64,000 nucleotides of DNA from assembly GCA_009995225.1 (NCBI GenBank), contig JAACPW010000010.1:1-64000 (forward strand), written 5' to 3'. The notes below the pieces were generated by a model. That model had not been told where the DNA came from. It was given only the letters and a program-made list of their open reading frames with translations, and ran no database searches. This DNA is from Sphingomonadales bacterium (GTDB lineage Bacteria; Pseudomonadota; Alphaproteobacteria; Sphingomonadales; Sphingomonadaceae). This document shows, piece after piece, positions 1 to 8,083 of the stretch (the first letter of the stretch is position 1; each line of letters begins with the position of its first letter). A program made the translations under genes and the position numbers.

Positions 1-43
1 TGGACATGGTGTCCGGCCCCGCCACAATTTGGAGTGAACCATC

Positions 44-415
44 ATGGCTGATATTGCCAAGCTTGTTGAAGAACTTTCGAAGCTGACCGTGCTCGAAGCC
101 GCTGACCTTGCCAAGGCCCTCGAAGAAGCATGGGGCGTGAGCGCCGCTGCTGCTGTCGCGGTTGCCGCTGGCCCGGCCGCTGCTGCCGAAGCTGTCGAAG
201 AGCAGACCGAATTCGATGTCATCCTGACCGGCGACGGCGGGAAGAAGATCCAGGTCATCAAGGAAGTCCGCGCCATCACCGGCCTGGGCCTGACCGAAGC
301 CAAGACGCTCGTTGAATCGGCTCCCAAGGCCGTCAAGGAAGGCGTCAACAAGGCCGAAGCCGAAGAAATCAAGGCCAAGATCGAAGCAGCCGGCGGTACC
401 GTCGAGCTCAAGTAA
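44..415 (+). CDS. rplL: 50S ribosomal protein L7/L12
   Basis: This is the acidic stalk protein of the large ribosomal subunit, which recruits translation GTPases. The 123 aa match the usual length of the family. The N-terminal dimerisation part (about residues 1-32) is followed by an Ala-rich flexible hinge (about 34-52) and the conserved C-terminal domain, with [14 protein letters not shown] and [12 protein letters not shown] typical of L7/L12. A Shine-Dalgarno GGAGTG at 31-36 precedes the ATG. The gene normally follows rplJ, which would lie just left of the window. The first 43 bases show nothing I can assign beyond the ribosome binding site. Confidence 0.98.
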   Translation: MADIAKLVEELSKLTVLEAADLAKALEEAWGVSAAAAVAVAAGPAAAAEAVEEQTEFDVILTGDGGKKIQVIKEVRAITGLGLTEAKTLVESAPKAVKEGVNKAEAEEIKAKIEAAGGTVELK

Positions 416-420
416 GCACG

Positions 421-443
421 GACGGGCGCAAGTCGCGCCCGTC
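421..443 (+). other. hairpin just after rplL
   Basis: There is a perfect 9-bp inverted repeat (GACGGGCGC / GCGCCCGTC) with a 5-base loop, 5 nt after the rplL stop. It is followed only by TCTGTTG, so it is a weak terminator on its own. It lies 25 nt before a much better terminator and may protect the 3' end of the mRNA. Confidence 0.6.
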
Positions 444-467
444 TCTGTTGACGTTTGGTCAAACAAG

Positions 468-500
468 GGGGCGGTGCCAGTAATGGCGCCGCCCCTTTTT
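468..500 (+). terminator. rho-independent terminator of the rplL operon
   Basis: A 12-bp GC-rich stem (468-479 with 484-495, one G-U pair) has a GTAA tetraloop and is followed by five T residues (496-500). This is a textbook intrinsic terminator. It separates the ribosomal genes from the curli locus. Confidence 0.9.
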
Positions 501-640
501 GTTTCCTACCCGGCGCTCCGCGTTGCCTGACACGGTCGGCTTGCTCGCATCCCGCTGGAACCGCCGAGGCGCGCAAGACGCGCAAAAGGAAGGCTTTTGC
601 AACATTTGCAACCGTGCTGGAAAGGAACCATTCCGGCTTT

Positions 641-662
641 AGTAAAGCGAAGTTGCTTTACT
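641..662. promoter_or_regulatory. inverted repeat upstream of csgF, possible operator
   Basis: A perfect 8-bp inverted repeat, AGTAAAGC / GCTTTACT, is separated by 6 bases (GAAGTT). It lies about 115 bp upstream of csgF, in the 277-bp stretch between the rplL terminator and csgF. The stretch holds no convincing ORF, and I could not place -35/-10 boxes with confidence. The dyad is AT-rich, has no T-tract and is not a terminator, so a regulator binding site for the curli operon is a reasonable but unproven reading. Confidence 0.35.
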
Positions 663-777
663 CCTGGGTAACAATCCCTAACATGCGTTTACCGATCCAC
701 GGAGTCGCCAAGGCCGGGATCGGAAGAGAGGGGGGCCAACCTCCCGACACAAGCGTTCGTTGTTAAGGTGAGGGGGA

Positions 778-1200
778 ATGATGTTTTTTGCGAAGGCTGG
801 CCTGCTGGCCACCGTCCTAGTGTTGGCCGCGCCGGCCATGGCGCAGGATATTGTATATCGCCCCATCAGCCCGACGTTTGGCGGTAACCCCTTTAATTCG
901 AACCATGTCCTTGGTGTCGCGAACGCGAATAACGACACACGCGATCCGCGCGCAACCACGAGCAACTCGCAGGCCGACATCTTCGCCCGCCAGTTGCAAT
1001 CGCGCCTGCTCTCGTCGCTGTCATCCCAGATCGTCGACGCCATCTTTGGCGACAACCCGCAGGAACAGGGCCTGATCAGCTTCGGCGGTCAGACGATCGA
1101 GTTTTTCCGCTCACTTGATGAAGTGACGTTGATCATACGCAATGACGAAACCGGCGAAGAAACCCGGATCGTCGTGCCTTTGTTCATTGATGTGAATTGA
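778..1200 (+). CDS. csgF: curli assembly protein CsgF
   Basis: CsgF is the accessory protein that sits at the outer-membrane CsgG pore and couples curlin export to nucleation at the cell surface. The 140 aa are close to the 138 aa of the E. coli protein. A signal peptide ends about residue 22 (APAMA before QD). The mature N-terminus carries the family hallmark SPTFGGNPFN, the segment known to insert into the CsgG channel. A second in-frame ATG at 781 could also be the start; a purine-rich stretch (AGGTGAGGGGGA) precedes both. The stop overlaps the csgG start by four bases (ATGA), which implies translational coupling. Confidence 0.9.
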   Translation: MMFFAKAGLLATVLVLAAPAMAQDIVYRPISPTFGGNPFNSNHVLGVANANNDTRDPRATTSNSQADIFARQLQSRLLSSLSSQIVDAIFGDNPQEQGLISFGGQTIEFFRSLDEVTLIIRNDETGEETRIVVPLFIDVN

Positions 1201-2180
1201 GGCCTGTCGTGATGCGTGCGTCATTTTCCGCCGGCTTCGTCAGTCTTGCCGCGCTTGCCCTGTCCGGCTGCATGTCCATGGCACAAGATGGTCGCAACAA
1301 CTTTGCGACCACCACCAGCCTCGCGTATTTCCCCAAAAAGACCCAAACGCAGAACCTGCTCAACGGCTTGCCCGCACCGCAACGCCAGGTTGCCATCGCG
1401 GTATACGGCTTCACAGATCAGACCGGGCAGTTCAAAGCCAGCGACGTGGGGCAGACCCTATCGCGCGCTGTGACGCAGGGTGCCAGTTCGATGCTGGTCA
1501 AGGCGCTTCAGGACGCCGGCAACCGCAGCTGGTTTACCGTGGTTGAGCGTGAACGGCTCGATAACCTGTTGCGCGAACGCCAGATTATCGGCGAAATGCG
1601 AAAGCGTTATTTGGGTGAGCAAGAAGTTGACCCTAACGCCCTGCCCGCCCTGTTGTTTGCCGGCGTTCTGCTAGAAGGCGGCATCGTGGGTTACGACACC
1701 AACACCGTAACCGGCGGCGCTGGCGCAGCCTTCCTTGGGATCGGTGCGCGGACGGAATACCGGCAGGATACCGTGACCGTGTATCTGCGCGCAGTATCGG
1801 TGCGGACCGGCGAAGTGCTCGCCAATGTCACGGCGTCGAAGACCATTGCCAGTCAAGCCCTGGGCGCCAGCGCGTTCAAATTCGTGGCGTTCCGTGAACT
1901 GCTCGAAGCCGAGGCTGGCATCACCTCCAACGAGCCGGACCAGATTGCGCTTCAGCAGGCGATCGAAAAAGCCGTTTACGGCATCGTTCTCGAAGGCGTC
2001 GAGCTGGATCTGTGGCGCTTCAACGACATGGCCGGCGCGCAGCCGCTGATGGCGGCGTACCGGGCAGAGCGTGATGGCATCTACGACGCCAGCGACATCC
2101 AGAAAGCGGTCAAGAAGGCCGGGTCGCTGACGGCAATGAGCGTGGTTGAACAGAACAAGGATGCGCGCGAGGGATCGTAG
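1197..2180 (+). CDS. csgG: curli outer-membrane export channel CsgG
   Basis: CsgG is the lipoprotein that forms the nonameric pore for curlin export. A lipobox LSGC places the lipidated Cys at residue 25. The conserved block WFTVVERERLDNLLRERQII (about 110-130) and the EGGIVGYDTN ... FLGIGA ... TGEVLANVTASKTI region (about 158-220) line up well with E. coli CsgG. The C-terminal TSNEPDQIALQQAIEKAV segment is also conserved. At 327 aa it is longer than E. coli CsgG (277 aa), mainly through a C-terminal extension after the LDLW motif. The start overlaps the csgF stop (ATGA); an alternative ATG lies at 1212. About 200 bp and a strong hairpin separate it from the first curlin gene. Confidence 0.95.
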   Translation: MRPVVMRASFSAGFVSLAALALSGCMSMAQDGRNNFATTTSLAYFPKKTQTQNLLNGLPAPQRQVAIAVYGFTDQTGQFKASDVGQTLSRAVTQGASSMLVKALQDAGNRSWFTVVERERLDNLLRERQIIGEMRKRYLGEQEVDPNALPALLFAGVLLEGGIVGYDTNTVTGGAGAAFLGIGARTEYRQDTVTVYLRAVSVRTGEVLANVTASKTIASQALGASAFKFVAFRELLEAEAGITSNEPDQIALQQAIEKAVYGIVLEGVELDLWRFNDMAGAQPLMAAYRAERDGIYDASDIQKAVKKAGSLTAMSVVEQNKDAREGS

Positions 2181-2321
2181 CGCAGATAGAATGATCCGTC
2201 AGCCGTCGCGGGCTGAACGGGACGTACGCACGAGCGCAAAGAGCGCCGCGGAGTCGCAAGGCGGGGAACGTCTGGGCTTATGCCCGGGCACCGCTGGTTG
2301 AAGTCTGATTGCTGAAATTGC

Positions 2322-2363
2322 CTGCACGGATCGCTTTGCGATCCGTGCAGCTAGAGTTTTTTT
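2322..2363 (+). terminator. hairpin with T-tract between csgG and the first curlin gene
   Basis: A perfect 12-bp stem (2322-2333 with 2339-2350, 5-base loop CTTTG) is followed after 6 nt by seven T residues (2357-2363). The ribosome binding site AGGGGGA of the first curlin gene begins directly after the T-tract. It can be read as an intrinsic terminator or attenuator lowering read-through from csgFG, or as a 5' stabilising element of a processed curlin mRNA. The 6-nt gap between stem and T-tract makes it an imperfect terminator. Confidence 0.6.
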
Positions 2364-2377
2364 AGGGGGAAGTTTAC

Positions 2378-4270
2378 ATGAGAAGTCGTCTTTTTGCCGC
2401 CGCATCGATCATCGCGGTCGCGCTGACGAGCCCGGCCGTTGCACAGAGCAACGATGCCAACAACAACAGTGAAGTCATTCAGAACGCCATCGGCAACCGG
2501 GCAACGGTAACGCAGACCGGGTCGGCCAACACTTCGGAGATCGGACAGACCGGACTTCCCACAGGCAGTGATGGCATCGCCAACGAAGCGACCGTCGTCC
2601 AAGCCGGCATCGATGGATATTCCGACGTCAATCAGACAGGCGACAACACGGTCAGCGTGACCCAGTCCAGCGACAGCGAAAACATGCAGTCGGTTGTCTC
2701 GCAGAACAATCAGATCATCGGCACCAGCAACCGTGCCACGGTCCGTCAGGACGGCATCGGCAGCGGCGAGGACTCGACCACCGGTTCGTTCATCACGCAA
2801 ACCGGCTCGAACGGCGATGTCCGGGTCGACCAGGCTTTCGGCACGGTCGACGCGGTCAGCGATGTGGACCAGAGCGGCGTCAATCAGAGCGCACAGGTCT
2901 TCCAGGTAGAAGGCGCGGCAGACTCGCTCATAATTCAGGGCGCGCTCGGTAACAACAGCGCCGAAGTGTATCAGGACGGTGCGAACGTTTCCGAAATCGA
3001 GCAGACCGGCAACGACAATACCGCCGGCGTTCGTCAGGAAGGCGGCGTCGGCAACTTCTCACGGGTCGACCAGACCGGCGTAGATGGCGAAGTAGGCGTT
3101 CCGGTGGTGGACGATATGTCCATCGGTGAGAGTGATGCCGCAATTGGCGTCTGGCAGGTTGGCAGCGACAATGAGTCGGCTGTGACACAGGCCGGTTTCA
3201 ATCAGAGCGCCGATGTGTACCAAGAAGGCGATGACAACGTTTCGGATGTCGATCAGCAATTGACTGCATCTGGCGCGACGGCAATCGTCGATCAGTTCGG
3301 TAACGGGAATGATTCCGGTGTCATCCAGAGCGGACTGACCGGCACCAACGCGCAGGTGCGTCAGGACGGCGAGACCAACGTCAGCGATGTCGATCAGGCT
3401 TCCGCCGGGGCACTGGCGGTGGTCGACCAGTTCGGCACGTCCAACATTTCCGACGTTCGCCAACTCGCAGGATCGATCAATTCGACCGTGAATGTCGATC
3501 AGGACGGCACTGGTAACAATGCGCTGGTCGAAACGGCGGCAGGCTACACCGGCACGACGTCACCCTTCAGCATCAACATAAAGCAGAACGACACTGCGAA
3601 CTTCGCGACCGTTCGGCAGAATGGGGCCAACGAGGAAGTTACGACGACCATTCCAGGGTTCACGATTCCAGGTTTCACCATTCCATTTTTCGGAACCTTC
3701 CCGCCAATTGTCGTCCCGCCAACAATCGTCACGTCGAATCTGCCGATCGGCAACGAGAATCAGCAGGCCGATGTTGACCAGGACGGCGAAGGCAACAACG
3801 CCTCGATCGCACAATATGGCCGCAATCAGATCGCCAGCATCGACCAGATCGGCAACAACAACGTGTCGGGTCTGCGTGACGGCACCGCGGTCGGCATTAT
3901 CCAGGTCGGCGAAAATCAGATCGCAACCGTGCAGCAGATTGGCAGCGGCAACAGTTCGATGATCCGGCAAGGCACGGGGTCGAGCCTGACACTGGTCACT
4001 GATGCGTCGAGCGACGGCAATACGGCTAATGTTACGCAGGCAGGCAATAATGGGTTGTCGGACGTGCTTCAGAACGGCGAGGGCAACACCGCCAAACTGC
4101 TGCAAGCCGCGGGCACCGAACTCAACGCGTCGCAGATTGTGCAGAGCGGCAGCAACAACCTCGCCGAGGTCTCGCAATACTCCTCGAACAACGCATCATT
4201 CGTCACGCAAAGCGGGACGAACGGCACGGCTACCGTGACGCAGGGCAGTGCTCCGATGTTGCCGCAGTAA
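2378..4270 (+). CDS. large curlin-repeat amyloid protein (CsgA-like), 630 aa
   Basis: This is a secreted fibre subunit built of curlin repeats. A signal peptide covers residues 1-22 (cleavage after AVA, before QS). The rest is a chain of more than thirty strand-like units anchored by Gln, Gly and Asn, such as ADVYQEGDDNVSDVDQ and AEVYQDGANVSEIEQ, matching the curlin pattern of alternating Q and N positions. E. coli CsgA has five repeats in 151 aa, so this protein is about four times longer. The composition is very rich in Asp, Gln, Asn, Gly and Ser and poor in Lys. A Pro/Phe-rich insert (about residues 422-456, with TIPGFTIPGF) interrupts the repeats. The C-terminus (NASFVTQSGTNGTATVTQG) is shared with the next two curlins. 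An RBS AGGGGGA lies 8 nt before the ATG. Confidence 0.9.
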   Translation: MRSRLFAAASIIAVALTSPAVAQSNDANNNSEVIQNAIGNRATVTQTGSANTSEIGQTGLPTGSDGIANEATVVQAGIDGYSDVNQTGDNTVSVTQSSDSENMQSVVSQNNQIIGTSNRATVRQDGIGSGEDSTTGSFITQTGSNGDVRVDQAFGTVDAVSDVDQSGVNQSAQVFQVEGAADSLIIQGALGNNSAEVYQDGANVSEIEQTGNDNTAGVRQEGGVGNFSRVDQTGVDGEVGVPVVDDMSIGESDAAIGVWQVGSDNESAVTQAGFNQSADVYQEGDDNVSDVDQQLTASGATAIVDQFGNGNDSGVIQSGLTGTNAQVRQDGETNVSDVDQASAGALAVVDQFGTSNISDVRQLAGSINSTVNVDQDGTGNNALVETAAGYTGTTSPFSINIKQNDTANFATVRQNGANEEVTTTIPGFTIPGFTIPFFGTFPPIVVPPTIVTSNLPIGNENQQADVDQDGEGNNASIAQYGRNQIASIDQIGNNNVSGLRDGTAVGIIQVGENQIATVQQIGSGNSSMIRQGTGSSLTLVTDASSDGNTANVTQAGNNGLSDVLQNGEGNTAKLLQAAGTELNASQIVQSGSNNLAEVSQYSSNNASFVTQSGTNGTATVTQGSAPMLPQ

Positions 4271-4277
4271 TTCCATT

Positions 4278-4306
4278 GCCGGGCGAAGCTCAACGCTTCG
4301 TCCGGC
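4278..4306 (+). other. GC-rich intergenic hairpin after curlin 1
   Basis: A 12-bp stem (4278-4289 with 4295-4306, one G-U pair) has the loop TCAAC and lies 7 nt after the curlin stop. There is no T-tract, so it looks like an mRNA 3'-protecting or processing element rather than a terminator. Comparable hairpins follow the next two curlin genes. Confidence 0.55.
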
Positions 4307-4381
4307 CCACTTCGCCGGGGCAGAAGATCCCGGGAAACCCTGAACGACGGTCGCACGTCACCAGACGAAAGGACTGATCCA

Positions 4382-5980
4382 ATGAACAAGACAGTACTAA
4401 CAAGTGTATCGATACTGGCACTCTCGATGGGGGGCGCTGCCTTCGCGCAATCCGCCCCCGTGGACCCTCTGACCCCGACGGCAGCTCCGTCAACCGCGGC
4501 TGACTGCCCCGACGGCATCAACAACTGCTCGCTCGTTACGCAGGACGGCACCAATCTGAACACGTCGGTCACCCAGAGCGGGAGTGGCAACGTGTCCGAT
4601 GTCGACCAGATCAATGGATCCGTCGGCACCACTGGCGCAGCTGGTGTGATAGTTAACCAAGGTGGCACCAACGCGACATCTTACGTTCTGCAATCGGGCA
4701 CCGGCATTGCGGGCTTCGCAAGCGAAATCAACGTCGTACAAAGCGGCGACAGCGCGTCCTCGACCGTCCGTCAGTTGAACACCAGAAACGCTCAAATCTA
4801 TGTGCAGCAGGAAGGTGATAACACCTCCTATCTCGAACAGGGGTCTGGTCTACCGCAAGTCGGTGACGGTAGCGATGCAGCGATTCGTCAATTCGGCGGC
4901 GCTGGCAACACCGCAGTTGCGTTCCAGCAAACGGGCAATTCCAAGATTGGCAATGTTAATGACCAAAACATCATTGGCAGCAACGGGATTACCCAAGATG
5001 GCGAATTCAACAACTCGGAAGTCTACCAGCTTGCTGGCGGCCGGAGTTTTGAAGCGCGCACCGACCAGGTTGGTGATCGCAACGATTCGGTCCTGATCCA
5101 ACGCAATATCGACGACAACGATTCGATGCGCGCCCGTATCACCCAGACAGGCGATGACAATGATTCGTCGGTCGTGCAGAGCGGGATCAATGGCGCGAGC
5201 AATGCCAACTTTGCCGGTCAGAATGCCAACATCGTCCAGAGCGGCAGCGACAACCTGTCGCGGGTCGAGCAGGAGAATTTCTCCACCGGCGCGTTGACCA
5301 GTAGCCTGCAGGTCATCCAGAACGAAGACGGCAACGACAGCTTCATCGATCAGCGTTCGGGTAGCGGACGCGTCAGCATTACCCAGACCTCGACCGATAC
5401 CTCGGGTATCGTGACCGGAACTGTGGTTGACAATGCGATCTCCGGTGGCACGGACAGTGTGCGGGCTAACTTCTCGCGCGTCGCCCAGTCGGGAACCGGC
5501 CGTACCGAAGCCATGTTGACTCAAACCGGCTTCGGCAACCTGTCGGATATTCGCCAGAATGCGCCGGGTGCCGCAGCGGGTCTGGCCTCGGCTGCAACCG
5601 TTGAACAGGATGGCGAAGACCAGTCTTCGTTCATCGAGCAGAACGGCACGAATGATGTCGCCTTCGTCGATCAGATCGGCGGATCGGGCAATTTCTCGCG
5701 CATCCAGCAGCTTGCTGGCGGCCTCGGAAACGAAGCGAGAATTGATCAGGACGGGATCGACGGCGAATCCACTGTGGAACAGTCGGGCACGGACAACACG
5801 GCCAACCTGCTTCAGGGCGCTATGACCAGCGACAACATCTCGTTCATCACGCAGAGCGGCACCGGAAACATGGCCGACGTGTTCCAGACCAGTTCGTCGA
5901 ACACATCGTTCGTCAATCAGAGCGGCACTGACGGCAACGTAACGGTGACGCAGGGCCCTGCCGTTAACTCACTGCGGTAA
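4382..5980 (+). CDS. large curlin-repeat amyloid protein (CsgA-like), 532 aa
   Basis: This is the second giant curlin. The signal peptide ends at residue 22 (AFA before QS). A short Pro/Thr-rich linker (about 25-40) then leads to a Cys pair, C42 and C49, spaced CX6C. The rest is curlin repeats such as NASFIEQ-like and SEVYQLAGGRSFEARTDQ units, with conserved Gln and Asn ladders. The C-terminus (NTSFVNQSGTDGNVTVTQG) is nearly the same as in curlins 1 and 3, so the three are paralogs. AAGGA sits about 10 nt before the ATG. It is 111 nt downstream of curlin 1 with a hairpin between, consistent with one operon. Confidence 0.9.
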   Translation: MNKTVLTSVSILALSMGGAAFAQSAPVDPLTPTAAPSTAADCPDGINNCSLVTQDGTNLNTSVTQSGSGNVSDVDQINGSVGTTGAAGVIVNQGGTNATSYVLQSGTGIAGFASEINVVQSGDSASSTVRQLNTRNAQIYVQQEGDNTSYLEQGSGLPQVGDGSDAAIRQFGGAGNTAVAFQQTGNSKIGNVNDQNIIGSNGITQDGEFNNSEVYQLAGGRSFEARTDQVGDRNDSVLIQRNIDDNDSMRARITQTGDDNDSSVVQSGINGASNANFAGQNANIVQSGSDNLSRVEQENFSTGALTSSLQVIQNEDGNDSFIDQRSGSGRVSITQTSTDTSGIVTGTVVDNAISGGTDSVRANFSRVAQSGTGRTEAMLTQTGFGNLSDIRQNAPGAAAGLASAATVEQDGEDQSSFIEQNGTNDVAFVDQIGGSGNFSRIQQLAGGLGNEARIDQDGIDGESTVEQSGTDNTANLLQGAMTSDNISFITQSGTGNMADVFQTSSSNTSFVNQSGTDGNVTVTQGPAVNSLR

Positions 5981-5988
5981 TCAGATTT

Positions 5989-6016
5989 CCGGGCGGGCTA
6001 TTGACGGTCCGCCCGG
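5989..6016 (+). other. GC-rich intergenic hairpin after curlin 2
   Basis: Arms CCGGGCGG and CCGCCCGG form an 8-bp stem that can extend by two pairs, starting 8 nt after the stop codon. No T-tract follows. The arms share their core sequence with the hairpins after curlin 3. Confidence 0.55.
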
Positions 6017-6094
6017 AGCTTCATGCCGGGGCGAAAGACCCCGGATTATCTTGTTAAAAGTCGCACTTTACTGAACCCACTAAGGAGAATACCC

Positions 6095-7345
6095 ATGAAG
6101 ACTATCTTCACAGGCGCCTCGATCCTGGCGCTCGCCATCGCCGCTCCGGCTTTCGCGCAAGCCGCGCCCACCGGACCTGTCACTCCGACCGAGTGCATCG
6201 GAGCCGCCAGCAACTGCAGCGTCATCGACCAGTCGGGCAGCAACCAGGACGCCGAAGTTACACAGGACGGCGCAAACGACATTTCCAGTATTGACCAGTC
6301 GGGCGCGAACAACGATGCGACCGTCAAACAGACCGGCATCAACGGCAGCCTCTCGAACATCACACAGTCGAATGATCCTGCAAGCGTCGGCAGCATCGTC
6401 GAGGTAACCCAGTCGGACACAGGCCTTGGTCTAGACCCCGCAGGCTTTGCCAACACTTCGGTTGTCGAACAGACCTTTGGCGGCAACCAGGCGTATGTCA
6501 CGCAGGTCAATGACGATATCGTTGACCCGACAGCAGGCAACACCTCGGACGTGAACCAATCCGGCGGTGCCAGCACAGCGTATGTGAGCCAGAACGGCGG
6601 CCTTCTCCAATCGACTGTGGTGCAGACTGCAGGCGGAAACCTTGCCGATGTCACTCAGGGCGATGCGAACCCGGACACCGCATTTGGCAACACCTCGGAA
6701 GTGACCCAGGGCGGCCTTATCGGTGGCAACATGGCTATCGTTAATCAGACTGCTGTTGATCCCGCTTTTTCGACGTTCAGTGACAGTGTGATCACGCAAA
6801 ACGGTGACAACAACTTTGCCGACGTTACGCAGCGCGGCACCGATAATAACAGCACGATCAAGCAGGACGGAACGTTCGGCGAAGCCCAGGTCCTCCAGAC
6901 CGCTGTCAACTACGGCGTGGGTGACCCGTTCGCTGAAAGCTTCAGCACCATCAACCAGGCGGGCAATGGCAGCATTGCCTATGTCGAACAGGTCGGCATC
7001 GTCAACGTGTCGACGGTCAACCAGGCCTTCGCCGCTGACGGTACGACTGTGACCGGCGGTGACGATAACGAAACGGCTGTGTTCCAGCGTGGCGATGGCA
7101 ATGAATCGACGATCACGCAGGGCGGCGGCAATCTGAACAATGCCTATCTGCTTCAGGAAGGCGATGACAACATGTCGACCATCGCACAGCTGGGCGGCAC
7201 CAACACCGCCAATGTCTACCAGACCAGCAACGGCAACACGTCGTTTGTCAGCCAGAACGGCACCGGCAACACGGCAACCGTGACGCAAGGATCGAACCCG
7301 GGATTGCTCCCGGATTCGCCCCTGCCCATGACCCGGCGGCAGTAA
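6095..7345 (+). CDS. large curlin-repeat amyloid protein (CsgA-like), 416 aa
   Basis: This is the third large curlin. The reading frame is open from 6023, but the ATG at 6095 has AAGGAG at 6082-6087 and directly begins a signal peptide (residues 1-21, AFA before Q), so I chose it. The mature N-terminus has C34 and C41 in the same CX6C spacing as curlin 2. Curlin repeats such as DDISSIDQSGANNDATVKQTG-type units (Q/N/G ladder) run to the end. The conserved C-terminal block NTSFVSQNGTGNTATVTQG is followed by a short Pro-rich tail ending in RRQ. It is 114 nt from curlin 2 and followed by a terminator-like hairpin. Confidence 0.88.
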   Translation: MKTIFTGASILALAIAAPAFAQAAPTGPVTPTECIGAASNCSVIDQSGSNQDAEVTQDGANDISSIDQSGANNDATVKQTGINGSLSNITQSNDPASVGSIVEVTQSDTGLGLDPAGFANTSVVEQTFGGNQAYVTQVNDDIVDPTAGNTSDVNQSGGASTAYVSQNGGLLQSTVVQTAGGNLADVTQGDANPDTAFGNTSEVTQGGLIGGNMAIVNQTAVDPAFSTFSDSVITQNGDNNFADVTQRGTDNNSTIKQDGTFGEAQVLQTAVNYGVGDPFAESFSTINQAGNGSIAYVEQVGIVNVSTVNQAFAADGTTVTGGDDNETAVFQRGDGNESTITQGGGNLNNAYLLQEGDDNMSTIAQLGGTNTANVYQTSNGNTSFVSQNGTGNTATVTQGSNPGLLPDSPLPMTRRQ

Positions 7346-7355
7346 GTCGATGAAA

Positions 7356-7387
7356 CGGGCGGGCCTTGCACAGGTCCGCCCGCTTTT
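7356..7387 (+). terminator. terminator-like hairpin after curlin 3
   Basis: A 10-bp GC-rich stem (7356-7365 with 7373-7382, one G-U pair) with a 7-base loop is followed by CTTTT. It resembles an intrinsic terminator with a short T-tract. A second dyad (CAGTCCGGGCG with CGCCCGAACTG, about 7391-7424) follows at once. Together they could reduce transcription of the downstream curlin 4, unknown-protein and csgH genes. Confidence 0.6.
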
Positions 7388-7447
7388 CCTCAGTCCGGGC
7401 GGGACTTTGCGCTCGCCCGAACTGTTCTTTACCTCTAGGATAGCACC

Positions 7448-8083
7448 ATGCTGAACAGCCACCATCTTGCTCCAACTCGCCGCGTTGCCACCCTTCTGGC
7501 AGGTGTGGTGTTGGGCATTGTGATGCCGGCATCGGCCATGGCACAGAGCACGCCGGATAGCGGCGTCTTCATCAGCCAGATCGGCGATGGCAACCGCGCA
7601 AAAGTGTCTCAACAGACGCGCGATAGTGCGGCGCGGATCGAGCAGGGTGGCACGGAAAACGACGTGACACTGACCCAGCAGGGGACCGCTGACCATTCGG
7701 CCCGGATCGCTCAGCAGGGATCAGGCAATATCACCACCGCCGATCAGTCGGGTGCCGGTCAGGCATCTCTGGTCATGGCGCAGCAGGGCGCCGGCAATTT
7801 CGTCGATGTCGCGCAGACCGAAAACAACCTTGGCCAAATCACCGCTGCAACCATTTTCCAGACCGGTGACAGCAACACCATCACGCTGACCCAGGATGGC
7901 AGCGACAATGCGGCCATATTGCGCCAGGATGGCAACAACAATGACATGAGCGTTTTGCAAACCGGCAACAGCAATCGGCTTGAATGGACGCAGGTGGGTA
8001 ATGGCGCATCCGATCTACAGATCACGCAGACCGGCGAGCAAGCCATGATCATCACGCAGCTTGCCCCGTCAGCAGGGCAGTGA
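7448..8083 (+). CDS. small curlin-repeat protein, possible CsgB-like minor curlin
   Basis: This 211-aa secreted protein has a signal peptide ending about residue 32 (AMA before QST) and roughly ten curlin units, for example DSNTITLTQDGSDNAAILRQDG. It lacks the VTQG C-terminal block and Cys pair of the larger curlins, and its units carry more Arg and Met. Its size is near that of E. coli CsgA/CsgB (151 aa). By gene number and divergence it could be the nucleator (CsgB role), but that is inference from context. Its stop overlaps the start of the next gene (TGATG), so translation of the two is probably coupled. Confidence 0.8.
   Translation: MLNSHHLAPTRRVATLLAGVVLGIVMPASAMAQSTPDSGVFISQIGDGNRAKVSQQTRDSAARIEQGGTENDVTLTQQGTADHSARIAQQGSGNITTADQSGAGQASLVMAQQGAGNFVDVAQTENNLGQITAATIFQTGDSNTITLTQDGSDNAAILRQDGNNNDMSVLQTGNSNRLEWTQVGNGASDLQITQTGEQAMIITQLAPSAGQ

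Noticed and set aside
6431..7696. 421-aa minus-strand frame opposite curlins 3 and 4
   Set aside because: The repeat structure keeps the reverse frame open, but the plus-strand curlins have signal peptides, RBS and repeats.
2378..8083. Dense short repeats suggesting a CRISPR array or an RTX-type adhesin
   Set aside because: The repeats are degenerate and coding, with no conserved spacer layout. The Q/N ladder lacks the Asp-rich calcium nonapeptides of RTX, and csgF/csgG neighbours point to curli.
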